Part shown: in pieces, positions 1 to 8,158 of the stretch
Numbering within the stretch: the stretch's first letter is position 1
How the letters are laid out: each line of letters begins with the position of its first letter
Assembly: GCA_964511535.1 (NCBI GenBank)
Contig: CAZEFW010000005.1
Coordinates: forward strand, 1-64,000
Source: CAZCFB01 sp964511535
GTDB taxonomy: Bacteria; Myxococcota_A; Polyangia; GCA-2747355; CAZCFB01
DNA length: 64,000 nt
Direction: 5' to 3'
Notes under the pieces: generated by a model
What the model was told of the DNA's origin: nothing
Database searches by the model: none
What the model saw: the letters and a program-made list of their open reading frames with translations, nothing else
Translations under genes and position numbers: made by a program

Positions 1-407
1 CCGCTCTCGGGCCCTGGCAAGCAGAGGCCGTCTCCGGCGCGGCAGCGGCCGCCGCGCTTGCACCAGGTGGACTTCGCGCAGTCCGCGTGGGTCTCCACCG
101 CGCACCGCCCGCCCGCGCCAGGCTTGCCCACGTAGGAGCACGCGCCGCGCACCCGGCACAGGTCGCTCCGGGCGCAGTCCTCGCGCGAACCCTGGCCGCA
201 CCCCTTGCCCTGGCCGAGGTAGGTGCACCACCCCCTGGCGAGGCACTCTGGCCGGCGGCGGCACCCGCGGGAGTTGGCGAGGACACAGCGTCCCTGGCGC
301 GCGGTGCACTGCCCGCGCAGCTGGCAATCCACCGAGCGGCGGCACTCCTCGTCCGTCAGACAACCGCCGAGGAGCAGCGCGTAGATCAACAGGAGCGGTC
401 TCGCCAT
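1..407 (-). CDS. Cys-rich lipoprotein, C-terminus beyond window
   Basis: The minus-strand frame opens at ATG 407-405 and stays open to the window edge, giving about 135 visible codons. It begins with a short lipoprotein signal (MARPLLLIYALLLGGC, lipobox LGGC), so the mature protein is probably an envelope lipoprotein. The remainder is a run of short Cys-containing units with patterns such as C-x5-C, DCxxxxxC and RCxxxxGxC, with regularly spaced Cys pairs and no catalytic motif. It resembles the Cys-rich region of the lipoproteins at 15388-17736 and 56583-58493, though not closely enough to call it a paralogue. It is divergent from the PNGase-like gene, with a 170 bp spacer. Function unknown. 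Confidence 0.7.
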   Translation of the reverse strand, partial: MARPLLLIYALLLGGCLTDEECRRSVDCQLRGQCTARQGRCVLANSRGCRRRPECLARGWCTYLGQGKGCGQGSREDCARSDLCRVRGACSYVGKPGAGGRCAVETHADCAKSTWCKRGGRCRAGDGLCLPGPES

Positions 408-577
408 TTGACCAGAATATATCCCGGATGGCGGGAAAATGGAGGGTTTAGCGCCGTCGCTCCAGGCAGCCCCGGACCAAGATTTGTGTCGCGAAGGCGA
501 GGCCGCAGCGATACGATCCCCGCAATCATCCGGGGAGGTGGCGCCAACGCGCTCCGCCCCCTTCGCAGGAGCGACCC

Positions 578-1720
578 ATGATAGAGACCCGACGTCCCAC
601 CCTCCTGGCCCTGGCGCTGATTCTGGCCCTCGGCTGTTCCGACGACAGCACCTCGGACACCGCCAAGGACGCCGCCCCCGCTGGTGACCAGACGGCCGGC
701 CCCGACGCCGGCGTCACCCCTGACCTTGCGGCGCCCTACACGGCGACCCCCATGGACCGGGTGCGCATCAACAGCACAGGCTCGGTGAACGTGCGCAAGG
801 CCGACGCGGAGGTGACCTTCGACAAGGGGCCTTACAGCAAGGTGATCATGTCGGTGGAGCTGGAGTCCTCCTGTTACCCGTTCGACAAGTGGAAGACCAA
901 CCCGCCCCCTGCCGGCCACAACTGGCCCAAGGACTGCGACGCCTACGACCGGAACTTCTCCTTCTACCTCGATCCCGCCAAGAGCAGCGCCGACCCGCCC
1001 GCCTTCGAGCTGGTCCGGGCCATCACCCCCTTCGGCGGCCCGATGAAGTACGACGTGGACCTCACCGATCTGGCCAACACCCTCACCGGAAAGCACACCC
1101 TGCGCGTCACCATCTCCACCTGGTCCGACTCAAAGGGCAAGGTAAGCGGCGCCGCCGGGGGCTGGTGGGTCACGGCCAAGTTCAAGTACACGCCGGGGAC
1201 GCCGCCGCGCAAGGTGCTGGCCGCCACCTCGCTGTTCGCCCACACCTACAAGGACAACACGGGCAAGAAGATGGAGACGACCCTCACCGCGCCCGCGGGC
1301 ACCAAGAGCGTGAAGGTGGAGTACCGGGTCACGGGCCACGGCGGCGGGCCCATGGACAGCGCGTGCATCGGCCACGCCGACGAGTTCTGCCAGCGGCGGC
1401 ACCACATCTACGTCAACGGGACCGAGCTGGACGAGACCAAGAACAAGGTGCTGGCGCCCTGGCGCACCGACTGCGCCAAGGGGTGCACCCTGGCCACCGC
1501 GTCCTTCGGCCAGTACTGCAAGGAGAACCCGTGCGGCAGCATCCAGAGCGTCAAGGCGTCGCGGGCCAACTGGTGCCCCGGCAGCGTGACGCCGCCCATC
1601 GTGTTCACCACGGCGGCGCTGGCCACGCCGGGCAAGCACACCTGGGGCTACGCCATCGACAAGGTGGCAAAGGGTGGCTCGTGGGTGGTCTCCGCCACCT
1701 ACTACGCCTACGGCCAGTGA
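578..1720 (+). CDS. PNGase F-family peptide-N-glycosidase, lipoprotein
   Basis: The 380 aa protein begins with a lipoprotein signal (lipobox LALGC, Cys20) and an Asp/Ala/Pro-rich linker to about residue 55. The rest resembles flavobacterial PNGase F (peptide-N4-(N-acetyl-beta-glucosaminyl)asparagine amidase), which removes intact N-glycans by hydrolysing the glycan-Asn amide. Matching landmarks are CDAYDR (Asp124, equivalent to catalytic Asp60 of PNGase F), FITPF-like RAITPF, GHGGG, DEFCQRRHHIYVNG (Glu269, equivalent to Glu206) and the ANWCPG motif near 330. The residue equivalent to Glu118 appears to be Asp159 (KYDVDLTDL). AGGAG lies 7 nt before the ATG. The protein should face the periplasm or the cell surface. 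Substrate is unknown. Confidence 0.85.
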   Translation: MIETRRPTLLALALILALGCSDDSTSDTAKDAAPAGDQTAGPDAGVTPDLAAPYTATPMDRVRINSTGSVNVRKADAEVTFDKGPYSKVIMSVELESSCYPFDKWKTNPPPAGHNWPKDCDAYDRNFSFYLDPAKSSADPPAFELVRAITPFGGPMKYDVDLTDLANTLTGKHTLRVTISTWSDSKGKVSGAAGGWWVTAKFKYTPGTPPRKVLAATSLFAHTYKDNTGKKMETTLTAPAGTKSVKVEYRVTGHGGGPMDSACIGHADEFCQRRHHIYVNGTELDETKNKVLAPWRTDCAKGCTLATASFGQYCKENPCGSIQSVKASRANWCPGSVTPPIVFTTAALATPGKHTWGYAIDKVAKGGSWVVSATYYAYGQ

Positions 1721-1730
1721 TGTAGAAGAG

Positions 1731-1743
1731 GCCCCCGGGGGGC
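1731..1743. terminator. GC-rich hairpin between convergent genes
   Basis: A perfect palindrome (GCCCCC-G-GGGGGC) sits in the 42 bp gap between the PNGase-like gene and rpsU, which converge. There is no clear T-tract, so it is only a candidate bidirectional terminator. Confidence 0.35.
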
Positions 1744-1762
1744 GGGGGATGCCGGGAAGGTC

Positions 1763-2029
1763 CTAACGGGAGGCCATCTGGGCGCGGCGCTCCTTGCGGC
1801 GGCGGCGGCGCTCGGCCTCACGGGACTTGCGGCGCTTGCGCACGCTCGGCTTCTCGTAGTGCTTGCGGCGCTTGAGCTCCTTGGTGACGCCCTCGGTGGC
1901 GATCTTGCGCTTGAGCTGGCGGATGGCCCGCTCCACGCCGCGATCGTCCACGACAACTTCCAGCGGACGCCCCTCGATGGTGCGTCCCGGGTGAATGCGC
2001 TTGGTCGTACGGTCTTCAGTCTCGCTCAT
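1763..2029 (-). CDS. rpsU: 30S ribosomal protein bS21
   Basis: The 88 aa basic protein contains the S21 core: LEVVVDDRGVERAIRQLKRK followed by KELKRRKHYEKPSVRKRRK. It is a component of the small ribosomal subunit and aids initiation by base pairing at the 3' end of 16S rRNA. The start at 2029 (MSETED) is preferred over an in-frame ATG ten codons upstream because GGGAAGGA lies just before it. It is longer than the usual 60-70 aa: about 20 residues precede the core and a very Arg-rich tail follows it (RRRRRKERRAQ). The gene is monocistronic as far as can be seen. Confidence 0.93.
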   Translation of the reverse strand: MSETEDRTTKRIHPGRTIEGRPLEVVVDDRGVERAIRQLKRKIATEGVTKELKRRKHYEKPSVRKRRKSREAERRRRRKERRAQMASR

Positions 2030-2132
2030 GGTCCTTCCCTGGTGAAAAAAGCCCGGCAACCCTACAGATCCGGCCGGAGGATGTAAAGGGGTATCAGGAT
2101 CAATTCCGGCTGTCCAGTACAGAAGCTGCTGG

Positions 2133-2525
2133 TCAGCCTGTGGGGGTCTTTTCGTCCCCGAGAGCCTTGAAGAACCACAGCTTCGGAACCCCGTAGCGGC
2201 GCATGCTGCTATTGGGATCCATGCTGTGGGTGCGCGGGTTGTAGCCGGCGCCCTTCAGGGCGTAGTCCACGTCGGCGCGCAGGGTCAGGGCGCGGTCCTC
2301 ATCGCCGTCCGCCAGCATGGTGAGGCCCTCCATGAGGGCCTGCCCGCCGGCGCGCCCGGTGGCGTCGAGCAGGAACAGGGCATCGCAGCGGGGGCAGCGG
2401 CCCCCCTGGGGGCTGTCAGGGCTCCTCTCGTCGTTCAGGTGGGCGGGCTTGGGGATCCGCTCCTCACAGAATACGCAGACCGCCACCGGCTCCCTGCGCT
2501 TGTATCGTCCTCGTCTTCTACCCAT
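2133..2525 (-). CDS. Zinc-ribbon protein of unknown function
   Basis: The 130 aa protein has an Arg-rich N-terminus (GRRRGRYKRRE) followed by two CxxC knuckles, Cys17/Cys20 (CVFC) and Cys44/Cys47 (CPRC), which would form a zinc ribbon. A C-terminal segment (about residues 60-130) contains LTLRADVDYALKGAGYNPRTH and matches no family I recognise. AAAGGAAAAAGG precedes the ATG. No signal peptide is present, so it is probably cytoplasmic. A nucleic-acid-binding role is an inference from the ribbon plus basic N-terminus and from its position next to rpsU. Confidence 0.6.
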   Translation of the reverse strand: MGRRRGRYKRREPVAVCVFCEERIPKPAHLNDERSPDSPQGGRCPRCDALFLLDATGRAGGQALMEGLTMLADGDEDRALTLRADVDYALKGAGYNPRTHSMDPNSSMRRYGVPKLWFFKALGDEKTPTG

Positions 2526-2542
2526 GTCGGCCTTTTTCCTTT

Positions 2543-2721
2543 AGCTCGACCTTGGCCCTTTTTCCTGCTGCGGCTCAGCCCGTTTCGGCCGGCGCTGCGT
2601 TGTTTTTGGCTTTTTGTGCTCGACGTAGCGCTGCTACGCCTGCGCCAAAAATCCAGCAAGCGCCTTGCGGCGCCTCGAAACGTTCTCGGCCTCGCGACGA
2701 AAAAATTGCTAAGGTCGAGCT
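2543..2721. repeat. 179 bp imperfect inverted-repeat element
   Basis: A non-coding block between the zinc-ribbon gene and the next lipoprotein is bounded by perfect 11 bp inverted repeats, AGCTCGACCTT at 2543-2553 and AAGGTCGAGCT at 2711-2721. The two halves are imperfectly complementary along most of their length. The T-run near 2556-2560 pairs with the A-run near 2699-2706, CGTTTCG near 2581-2587 pairs with CGAAACG near 2678-2684, and a T-run near 2614-2625 pairs with CCAAAAAT near 2645-2653. The centre is a tight hairpin, GTAGCGCTGCTAC. The shape suits a non-autonomous mobile repeat (MITE/REP-like) or a long structured transcript. Confidence 0.6.
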
Positions 2722-2740
2722 TTAAGGTCGGGATACCACC

Positions 2741-3514
2741 ATGGACCCCTGTTTGCCAGGACATAGCGCCCACAAGATGCCAGCGGCCTCGCTGCTGGTG
2801 GCCCTCGCGTTGCTGCTGGGCGCCGCGGGCTGCCCTGGCGGCCTCAAGCCTCCCCCGCGCAAGCCGAAGACCCCCTGGCTCGAGCCCCTGGAGCCCGCGG
2901 AGCGGCTGCTGTCAGAGCACATCATCAAGGTGAACTGGGAGACCTTCGGCGCCCGGGAGGGCGGGCCCATGCCCCGCGGCTTCCTGGAGAGCGGCTGGAT
3001 CTCGGTGGTCCTCACCGGGGACACCGAGATCGGCCGGGACAACGTCACGGTGGAGCTGGGGGTGGACTCCTCGCGCTTCGTGGGCATGCCGGCGCACGGC
3101 TGCTTCGAGGGGCTGATGCTCGGCACGCTGATCCCGCTGTTCCCCGACGGGCCGCCCCGGCGCGGCTGCCTCGAGCGCGGCTACGGGCTGCTGCGGCACT
3201 GCCCGAGCAACCCGTACAACCGGCGGCCGCTCTACCTGTCGGCCTACGCCTTCCGCCAGCTGCGCGCGGGCAAGGTGCTCAAGCGCGAGCGGCTGCTCAG
3301 CGTGGATGATGTGGCTGACCCCACCCGGCGTCAGCAGCCCCTGGGCGTCACATGCGGCAGGGTGAGCTTCCCCAGCGTATTGCGGGTGGACGAGTCCCTC
3401 TTCCCCCACGGCCGGCTGCGGTTCAACCTGCGCTTCAAGCTCATCGTTGACGCCCGCAGGCCGGGCACCGGCGCCGAGTCCGCGTTCGTGCGGATCCGGG
3501 TGCTCAACCGCTAG
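2741..3514 (+). CDS. Lipoprotein of unknown function
   Basis: The 257 aa product has a hydrophobic signal ending in a lipobox (LLLGAAGC). The first ATG (2741) supplies the positively charged His/Lys n-region. A second ATG at 2777 would start directly at the hydrophobic stretch, so the start is uncertain. The mature part contains several Cys and beta-rich segments (GWISVVLTGDTEIGRDNVTVELGV; RLRFNLRFKLIVDARRPG near the C-terminus), suggesting an extracytoplasmic beta fold. No family is recognised. The symporter gene starts 16 nt downstream, so the two may be co-transcribed. Confidence 0.6.
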   Translation: MDPCLPGHSAHKMPAASLLVALALLLGAAGCPGGLKPPPRKPKTPWLEPLEPAERLLSEHIIKVNWETFGAREGGPMPRGFLESGWISVVLTGDTEIGRDNVTVELGVDSSRFVGMPAHGCFEGLMLGTLIPLFPDGPPRRGCLERGYGLLRHCPSNPYNRRPLYLSAYAFRQLRAGKVLKRERLLSVDDVADPTRRQQPLGVTCGRVSFPSVLRVDESLFPHGRLRFNLRFKLIVDARRPGTGAESAFVRIRVLNR

Positions 3515-3530
3515 GGGAGGTCAGGGGCCC

Positions 3531-5240
3531 GTGCGCCAGCTGCACCTGGTGGACTGGGTCATCATCGGCGCGTACGTGGCCATGGCCCTGGGGGTGGGGG
3601 TGTTCTTCCTCAAGCGCGCCAGCGCCTCGCTGGAGCAGTTCTTCGTCTCGGGCCGCAGCCTGCCCTGGTGGCTGGCCGGCACCTCCATGGCGGCCACCAA
3701 CTTCTCCATCGACACGCCGGTGGCCATCAGCGGGCTGGTGGCCAAGGAGGGGGTGGCCGGGGTCTGGTTCTTCTGGGCCAGCGGCATCGCTGCCATGCTG
3801 GCCACCTTCCTGTTCGCCCGGCTCTGGCGCCGGGCCGAGGTGATCACCGACGCCGAGATCATCGAGCTGCGCTACAGCGGGGCGGCCGCGTCCTGGCTGC
3901 GGCTGTTCAAGGGCCTCTACTTCGGCGTGCTGATCAACTGCTTCGTCATGGGCTGGGTCATGACCGCAATGCTCAAGGTGATGGGGGAGGTGACCAGCAT
4001 GGACCGGCTCACCATCCTGCTGGTGTTCACGGTCATCGCGGTGGTCTACACGCTGATGTCCGGGTTCTGGGGGGTGGTGGTCACCGACCTGGTGCAGTAC
4101 ATCGTGGCCCTCGGGGGCTCCATCGCGGTGGCGGTGTACTCGGTGGACAGGGCGGGCGGCCTGAGCCAGATGCTGGCCTCCATCGGCGAGCGGTTCGGCG
4201 ACGCGGCCCAGGTGACCGCGTTCGCGCCCGACCCGGGCGGGGAGGGCAGCTGGATGCCCACCTCGGTCTTCTTCACCTACCTGATGGTGCAGTGGTGGGC
4301 GCACAAGTACGCCGACGGGGGCGGCAAGACCATCCAGCGCATGTCCGCCGCGCGCAGCGAGCGGGAGGCGGTGCTGGCCACCCTCTGGTTCGCCCTGGCC
4401 AACTACGCCATCCAGGTCTGGCCCTGGATCCTGACGGCCCTGGCCTCCCTGGCGCTGGTGGGCCGCCTGCCCGACCCGGAGACCGCCTACCCGCGCATGA
4501 TGATGAGCGTGCTGCCCCACGGGCTGCTCGGCCTGGCGGTGGTGGCCCTCATCGGCGCCTTCATGTCCACCATCGACACCCACCTGAACCTGGGCGCCAG
4601 CTACATGGTCAACGACATCTACCGGCGGTTCCTGGTCACCGACGCGCCGGCGGGCCACTACGTCACCGCGTCGAGGGTGTGCATGCTGATCAACATGGGC
4701 ATCGCGGCGCTGGTGGGCTGGCAGATCGAGTCGGTGGGCGGGGCGTGGAAGTTCGTGCTCGCCTTCTCCAGCGGCGCCGGCTTGACCTACATCGTGCGCT
4801 GGTTCTGGTGGCGCGCCAACGCCTGGACCGAGCTGAGCGGCATGCTCGCCTCGGCGGCGGCCGCCACGGTGCTTCAGCTCGGCTGGCCGGAGATGATCTA
4901 CTCCTGGCGGCTGCTGATCATCGTGGGCTTCTCCACCGCGGTGTGGGTCTTCGTCACCTACGCCACGCCGCCGGTGGAGGAGGCGCGGCTGGCGGAGTTC
5001 GTGCGGCGGGTGCGGCCCGGCTCGCCCGGCTGGGGCGCCCTGGCCCGGCGCCACGGCATCACCCTGGAGCCGTTCCTCGGCCCGGCGGTGGTGCGCTGGC
5101 TCGGCGGCTGCGGGCTGCTGTTCAGCCTATGCTTCGGCGTGGGCAGCATCGCCCTGGGGCGGGCGGCGCAGGGGGCCGCGCTGGTGGCCCTGGCGGCGGC
5201 GCTGCTCTGGGCGGTGGTACCGCGGCGGGTCAGCCGATGA
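3531..5240 (+). CDS. Sodium:solute symporter (SSS family)
   Basis: The 569 aa polytopic membrane protein has the SSS (TC 2.A.21) pattern: an N-terminal helix VDWVIIGAYVAMALGVGVFF, then SLEQFFVSGRSLPWWLAGTSMAATNFSIDTPVAISG, and ITDAEIIELRYSG. About 13-14 hydrophobic segments follow. It should import a solute driven by a Na+ gradient; the substrate cannot be told from sequence. GTG at 3531 is chosen because GGGGAGG precedes it and because upstream in-frame codons overlap the preceding lipoprotein. Its end overlaps the convergent pirin gene by 11 bp. Confidence 0.88.
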   Translation: MRQLHLVDWVIIGAYVAMALGVGVFFLKRASASLEQFFVSGRSLPWWLAGTSMAATNFSIDTPVAISGLVAKEGVAGVWFFWASGIAAMLATFLFARLWRRAEVITDAEIIELRYSGAAASWLRLFKGLYFGVLINCFVMGWVMTAMLKVMGEVTSMDRLTILLVFTVIAVVYTLMSGFWGVVVTDLVQYIVALGGSIAVAVYSVDRAGGLSQMLASIGERFGDAAQVTAFAPDPGGEGSWMPTSVFFTYLMVQWWAHKYADGGGKTIQRMSAARSEREAVLATLWFALANYAIQVWPWILTALASLALVGRLPDPETAYPRMMMSVLPHGLLGLAVVALIGAFMSTIDTHLNLGASYMVNDIYRRFLVTDAPAGHYVTASRVCMLINMGIAALVGWQIESVGGAWKFVLAFSSGAGLTYIVRWFWWRANAWTELSGMLASAAAATVLQLGWPEMIYSWRLLIIVGFSTAVWVFVTYATPPVEEARLAEFVRRVRPGSPGWGALARRHGITLEPFLGPAVVRWLGGCGLLFSLCFGVGSIALGRAAQGAALVALAAALLWAVVPRRVSR

Positions 5241-6102
5241 CCCGGGAGCGCACGAAGCGGTCCTGACGGTACTCCTTGAAGGCGGTCTCCAGCTCCTCGC
5301 GCGTGTTCATCACGATGGGCCCCTGCCAGGCCACCGGCTCGTCGATGGGCGGCGCGGCCAGCAGCAGGAAGCGGGCCGCGCCCCGGGACGCGAACACCTT
5401 GATCCGGTCGCCCGGGCCGAGCACGGCCAGGCTGTGGGCCGGCACCGGCTCGGCGTCGGGATCGCCGAAGCTGGCGGAGCCGTCCACCATGTACACCAGG
5501 GCGTTGTGTCCGGCGGGCACGGCCTGGCGCATGTAGCCGTCGGGGCGCACGGTCACGTCGAGGTAGGTCGGGCTGGTGGCCACCCCCTTGATCGGGCCGG
5601 TGACGCCGGCGGCCTCGCCGCAGATGACCCGCCCCCTGGCGCCGGCGCCCACGTCAGCCACGGGCAGCTGCTCTGGACCGAACTCCTGGTAACGCGGCGA
5701 GCACATCTTGTGGCTGCTCGGCAGGTTGCACCAGAGCTGAAACCCCCACAGCGAGCCCTCGGTGGGGCGGGGCATCTCCTCGTGAATGATGCCGCTTCCC
5801 GCGGTCATCCATTGCACGCCCCCCGGGCGGATCACCCCCTCGTTGCCGAGGCTGTCCCGGTGCGCCATCTCGCCGCGCATCATGTAGGTGATGGTCTCGA
5901 TCCCCCGGTGAGGGTGCCAGGGGAACCCGGGCACGTAGTCCTTTGGCTCATCCGAGCTGAAGTCGTCCAGCAGCAGGAACGGGTCGAGGCGCGGGTTCGC
6001 CTGACCGAAGGCGCGGCGCAGCCTGACGCCGGCGCCCTCGGTGGTGGGCACGCTGGGAGTCACGTCGATGGGGGTGCGAATCCCCCCGTTGGAGTCGCTC
6101 AT
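5230..6102 (-). CDS. Pirin family protein
   Basis: The 290 aa bicupin protein is of normal pirin length. The N-terminal cupin holds the metal-binding motif FPWHPHRGIETITYMMRGEMAHRDSLG and the later GSGIIHEEMPRP, providing the His/His/His/Glu iron site. The C-terminal half is the degenerate second cupin (LGPGDRIKVFASRGAARFLLLAAPP). Bacterial pirins act as iron-dependent quercetin 2,3-dioxygenases or as regulatory partners; which applies here is unknown. The protein is cytoplasmic. The gene is followed on the same strand (upstream end at 6102) by the ABC-F gene's 3' end 38 bp away. Confidence 0.9.
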   Translation of the reverse strand: MSDSNGGIRTPIDVTPSVPTTEGAGVRLRRAFGQANPRLDPFLLLDDFSSDEPKDYVPGFPWHPHRGIETITYMMRGEMAHRDSLGNEGVIRPGGVQWMTAGSGIIHEEMPRPTEGSLWGFQLWCNLPSSHKMCSPRYQEFGPEQLPVADVGAGARGRVICGEAAGVTGPIKGVATSPTYLDVTVRPDGYMRQAVPAGHNALVYMVDGSASFGDPDAEPVPAHSLAVLGPGDRIKVFASRGAARFLLLAAPPIDEPVAWQGPIVMNTREELETAFKEYRQDRFVRSRVIG

Positions 6103-6140
6103 GGCTATAGGCTAGCAGGCCTGCGGCAGCGCGCCCGTGG

Positions 6141-8063
6141 TCACTCCCCCCCCTTCTCCTTCTTCTCCTCCAGCTCCTCCCAGCGCGCGGTGAGGCGCTC
6201 GGTCTCGGCGCGGGCGGCGTCCACCTCGGCCATCAGATCTTTGATCTCCGCGCCCCCCTTGCCGTAAAGGTCCGGGTCAGCCAGGCGCGCCTCCAGGACC
6301 TCCACCTGGGCCTCGGCCTGCTCCACCTGCTCCAGCAAGCCGTCCAGCTCCAGGCGCTCGGCGTAGGTCAGGGCGCGGCGCTTGCGCGGACGCTCGGCGC
6401 GGCGGGCGCGCTCCGGCGCGCTCTCTTTTTGCGGGGCCCGGGCGGCGGCGCGCAGCCGGCGGTAGGTGGTGTAGTCGCCGGCGTAGGCCCGCACCTGCGC
6501 GTCCCCCTCGAAGGCGAGGATGTCGGTGGCCACCCGGTCCAGGAACCAGCGGTCGTGGGTCACCACCATGGCCGTGCCCTGAAACTCCACCAGCATCTCC
6601 TCCAGGGCGGCCAGGGTGGGCATGTCCAGGTCGTTGGTCGGCTCGTCCAGCAGCACCAGGTTGGCCGGGCGAAGCATCAGCCGGGCCAGTGCCACGCGGG
6701 TGCGCTCGCCACCCGACAGGGACCCAACCTTCTGGCGCAGGTCCTGCCCACGGAAGAGGAACCGGTCGAGGTAGGGGTGCACGTCTACCCACCGCTCCCC
6801 CACCTTCACGGCTGGCTTGCCGTCGGAGACGTTCTCCAGCACGGTGGCCGCCGGGTCGAGCTCGCCGCGCGCCTGGTCCAGGTAAGAGATGCGGGTGTTC
6901 TTTCCCTTCTCCACCAGGCCGGCCGCCTGGCGGACCGCGCCGGTGAGGCAGCGCAGCAGGGTGGTCTTGCCGCAGCCGTTGGGGCCGATGATGCCCACCC
7001 GCTGGCCCCGGGTGAGGGTCAGGTTCAGATCGGAGACCAGCGTGCGGCCGGCCACCTCCAGGCCGAGGCCGCGCAGGGCGATCACCTCCTTGCCCTGGCG
7101 CACCGACTGCAACTGCAGGGAGCGCACCTTGCGCCGCTCCGGCGGTGGGCCCGCGGCCACGGCGGCCCGGGCGCGGTCGGCGCGGGCCTTCTGCTTGCCG
7201 GTGCGCGCCTTGGGCGTGCGCCCCAGCCAGTCCAGCTCCCGGCGGAGCAGCCGCTGGCGGTTGGCCTCGGTGCGGGCCTCCAGCTCCAGGCGAGTGGCCT
7301 TACCCTCGAGGAAGTCGACGTATCCGCCCTGATAGGAGTAGAGCGCCCCCTGATCCACCTCCAGGGTGCGCTGCACCACCCGGTCGAGCACCATTCGGTC
7401 GTGGGTGATGAGCAGCAGCGCGCCGGGGAAGGACGAGGTCAAGAACTGCTCCAGCCACTCCACCGTGTCGAGATCCAGGTGGTTGGTGGGCTCGTCGAGC
7501 ACCGCGAGATCGGGCGCGCCCAGCAGGACCCGGGCCAGGGCCACCCTGCGCTGCTCCCCGCCGCTCATGGTGCCCACGAGGGCCGCGTGGTCGCGGATGG
7601 CCAGCTGGCCCAGCACCGACTCGGCGCGGTGTTGCATCTGCCAGCCGCCCAGCCGCTCCACTGCCTCGGCGGCGGCCGCCTGCTCCTGGATCAGGTCGGC
7701 GTCCTCGTCCGGGTGCTGCTCCAGGGCGGCGCTGGCCTGCTCGTGGCGGGCCATGGCCTCGCGCCAGCGCTGCATCCCGCCCAGCACCGCCTCCAGCGCT
7801 GTGAGCCCGGGATCCAGCTGCGGCACCTGAGGCAGGTAGGCCACCGTGGCGCCCCTCGGGATGGAGACCTCGCCGTCGTCCGGGGAATCCTCCCTGCAGA
7901 GCAGCCGCGCCAGGGTGGTCTTGCCGCCGCCGTTGGCTCCCAGCAGCCCCACGCGCTCGCCGCGCTGGATGGAGACCGAGACCCCGTCGAGGACCACCTT
8001 CGGGCCGAATCCCTTGCGCAGGTCACGGGCGACCAGGACGGGGGAGGTTGTGGAGGGAGGCAT
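6141..8063 (-). CDS. ABC-F ATPase, Uup-like
   Basis: The 640 aa soluble protein has two ABC nucleotide-binding domains. The first has Walker A GANGGGKTTL, signature MSGGEQRRVALARVL and Walker B LAVLDEPTNHLD; the second has GPNGCGKTTL, LSGGERTRVALARLML and LVLLDEPTNDLD. The domains are joined by the ABC-F linker (RRELDWLGRTPKARTGKQKARADRA in part). A C-terminal acidic coiled coil (LEQVEQAEAQVEVLEARLADPD, then EVDAARAETERL) is the Uup-type DNA-binding tail. ABC-F proteins act on ribosomes or DNA rather than in transport; Uup affects precise excision of transposons in E. coli. Start 8063 (MPPSTTSP) avoids an upstream extension into an A-rich repeat. Confidence 0.85.
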   Translation of the reverse strand: MPPSTTSPVLVARDLRKGFGPKVVLDGVSVSIQRGERVGLLGANGGGKTTLARLLCREDSPDDGEVSIPRGATVAYLPQVPQLDPGLTALEAVLGGMQRWREAMARHEQASAALEQHPDEDADLIQEQAAAAEAVERLGGWQMQHRAESVLGQLAIRDHAALVGTMSGGEQRRVALARVLLGAPDLAVLDEPTNHLDLDTVEWLEQFLTSSFPGALLLITHDRMVLDRVVQRTLEVDQGALYSYQGGYVDFLEGKATRLELEARTEANRQRLLRRELDWLGRTPKARTGKQKARADRARAAVAAGPPPERRKVRSLQLQSVRQGKEVIALRGLGLEVAGRTLVSDLNLTLTRGQRVGIIGPNGCGKTTLLRCLTGAVRQAAGLVEKGKNTRISYLDQARGELDPAATVLENVSDGKPAVKVGERWVDVHPYLDRFLFRGQDLRQKVGSLSGGERTRVALARLMLRPANLVLLDEPTNDLDMPTLAALEEMLVEFQGTAMVVTHDRWFLDRVATDILAFEGDAQVRAYAGDYTTYRRLRAAARAPQKESAPERARRAERPRKRRALTYAERLELDGLLEQVEQAEAQVEVLEARLADPDLYGKGGAEIKDLMAEVDAARAETERLTARWEELEEKKEKGGE

Positions 8064-8097
8064 GGTGGGTATGGGTGTAGCATCTGGTGGGGGAAGC

Positions 8098-8139
8098 AAA
8101 AAACAAGAAACAAAAAACAAAGAACAAAAAACAAAGAAT
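8098..8139. repeat. Three tandem 14-bp A-rich units
   Basis: Three consecutive units AAAAAACAAGAAAC, AAAAAACAAAGAAC and AAAAAACAAAGAAT occupy the divergent gap between the ABC-F and CHAT genes. The same ACAAAAAACAAG-type sequence forms the arms of the inverted repeat at 59734-59874. It breaks sharply with the GC-rich surroundings. Confidence 0.75.
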
Positions 8140-8158
8140 GTTTGGGGGGTGGAGTCGG

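Noticed and set aside
3504..5054. 516-codon minus-strand frame antisense to the symporter
   Set aside because: His/Gln/Gly-rich low-complexity product with no motifs; the plus-strand frame is a clear SSS transporter.
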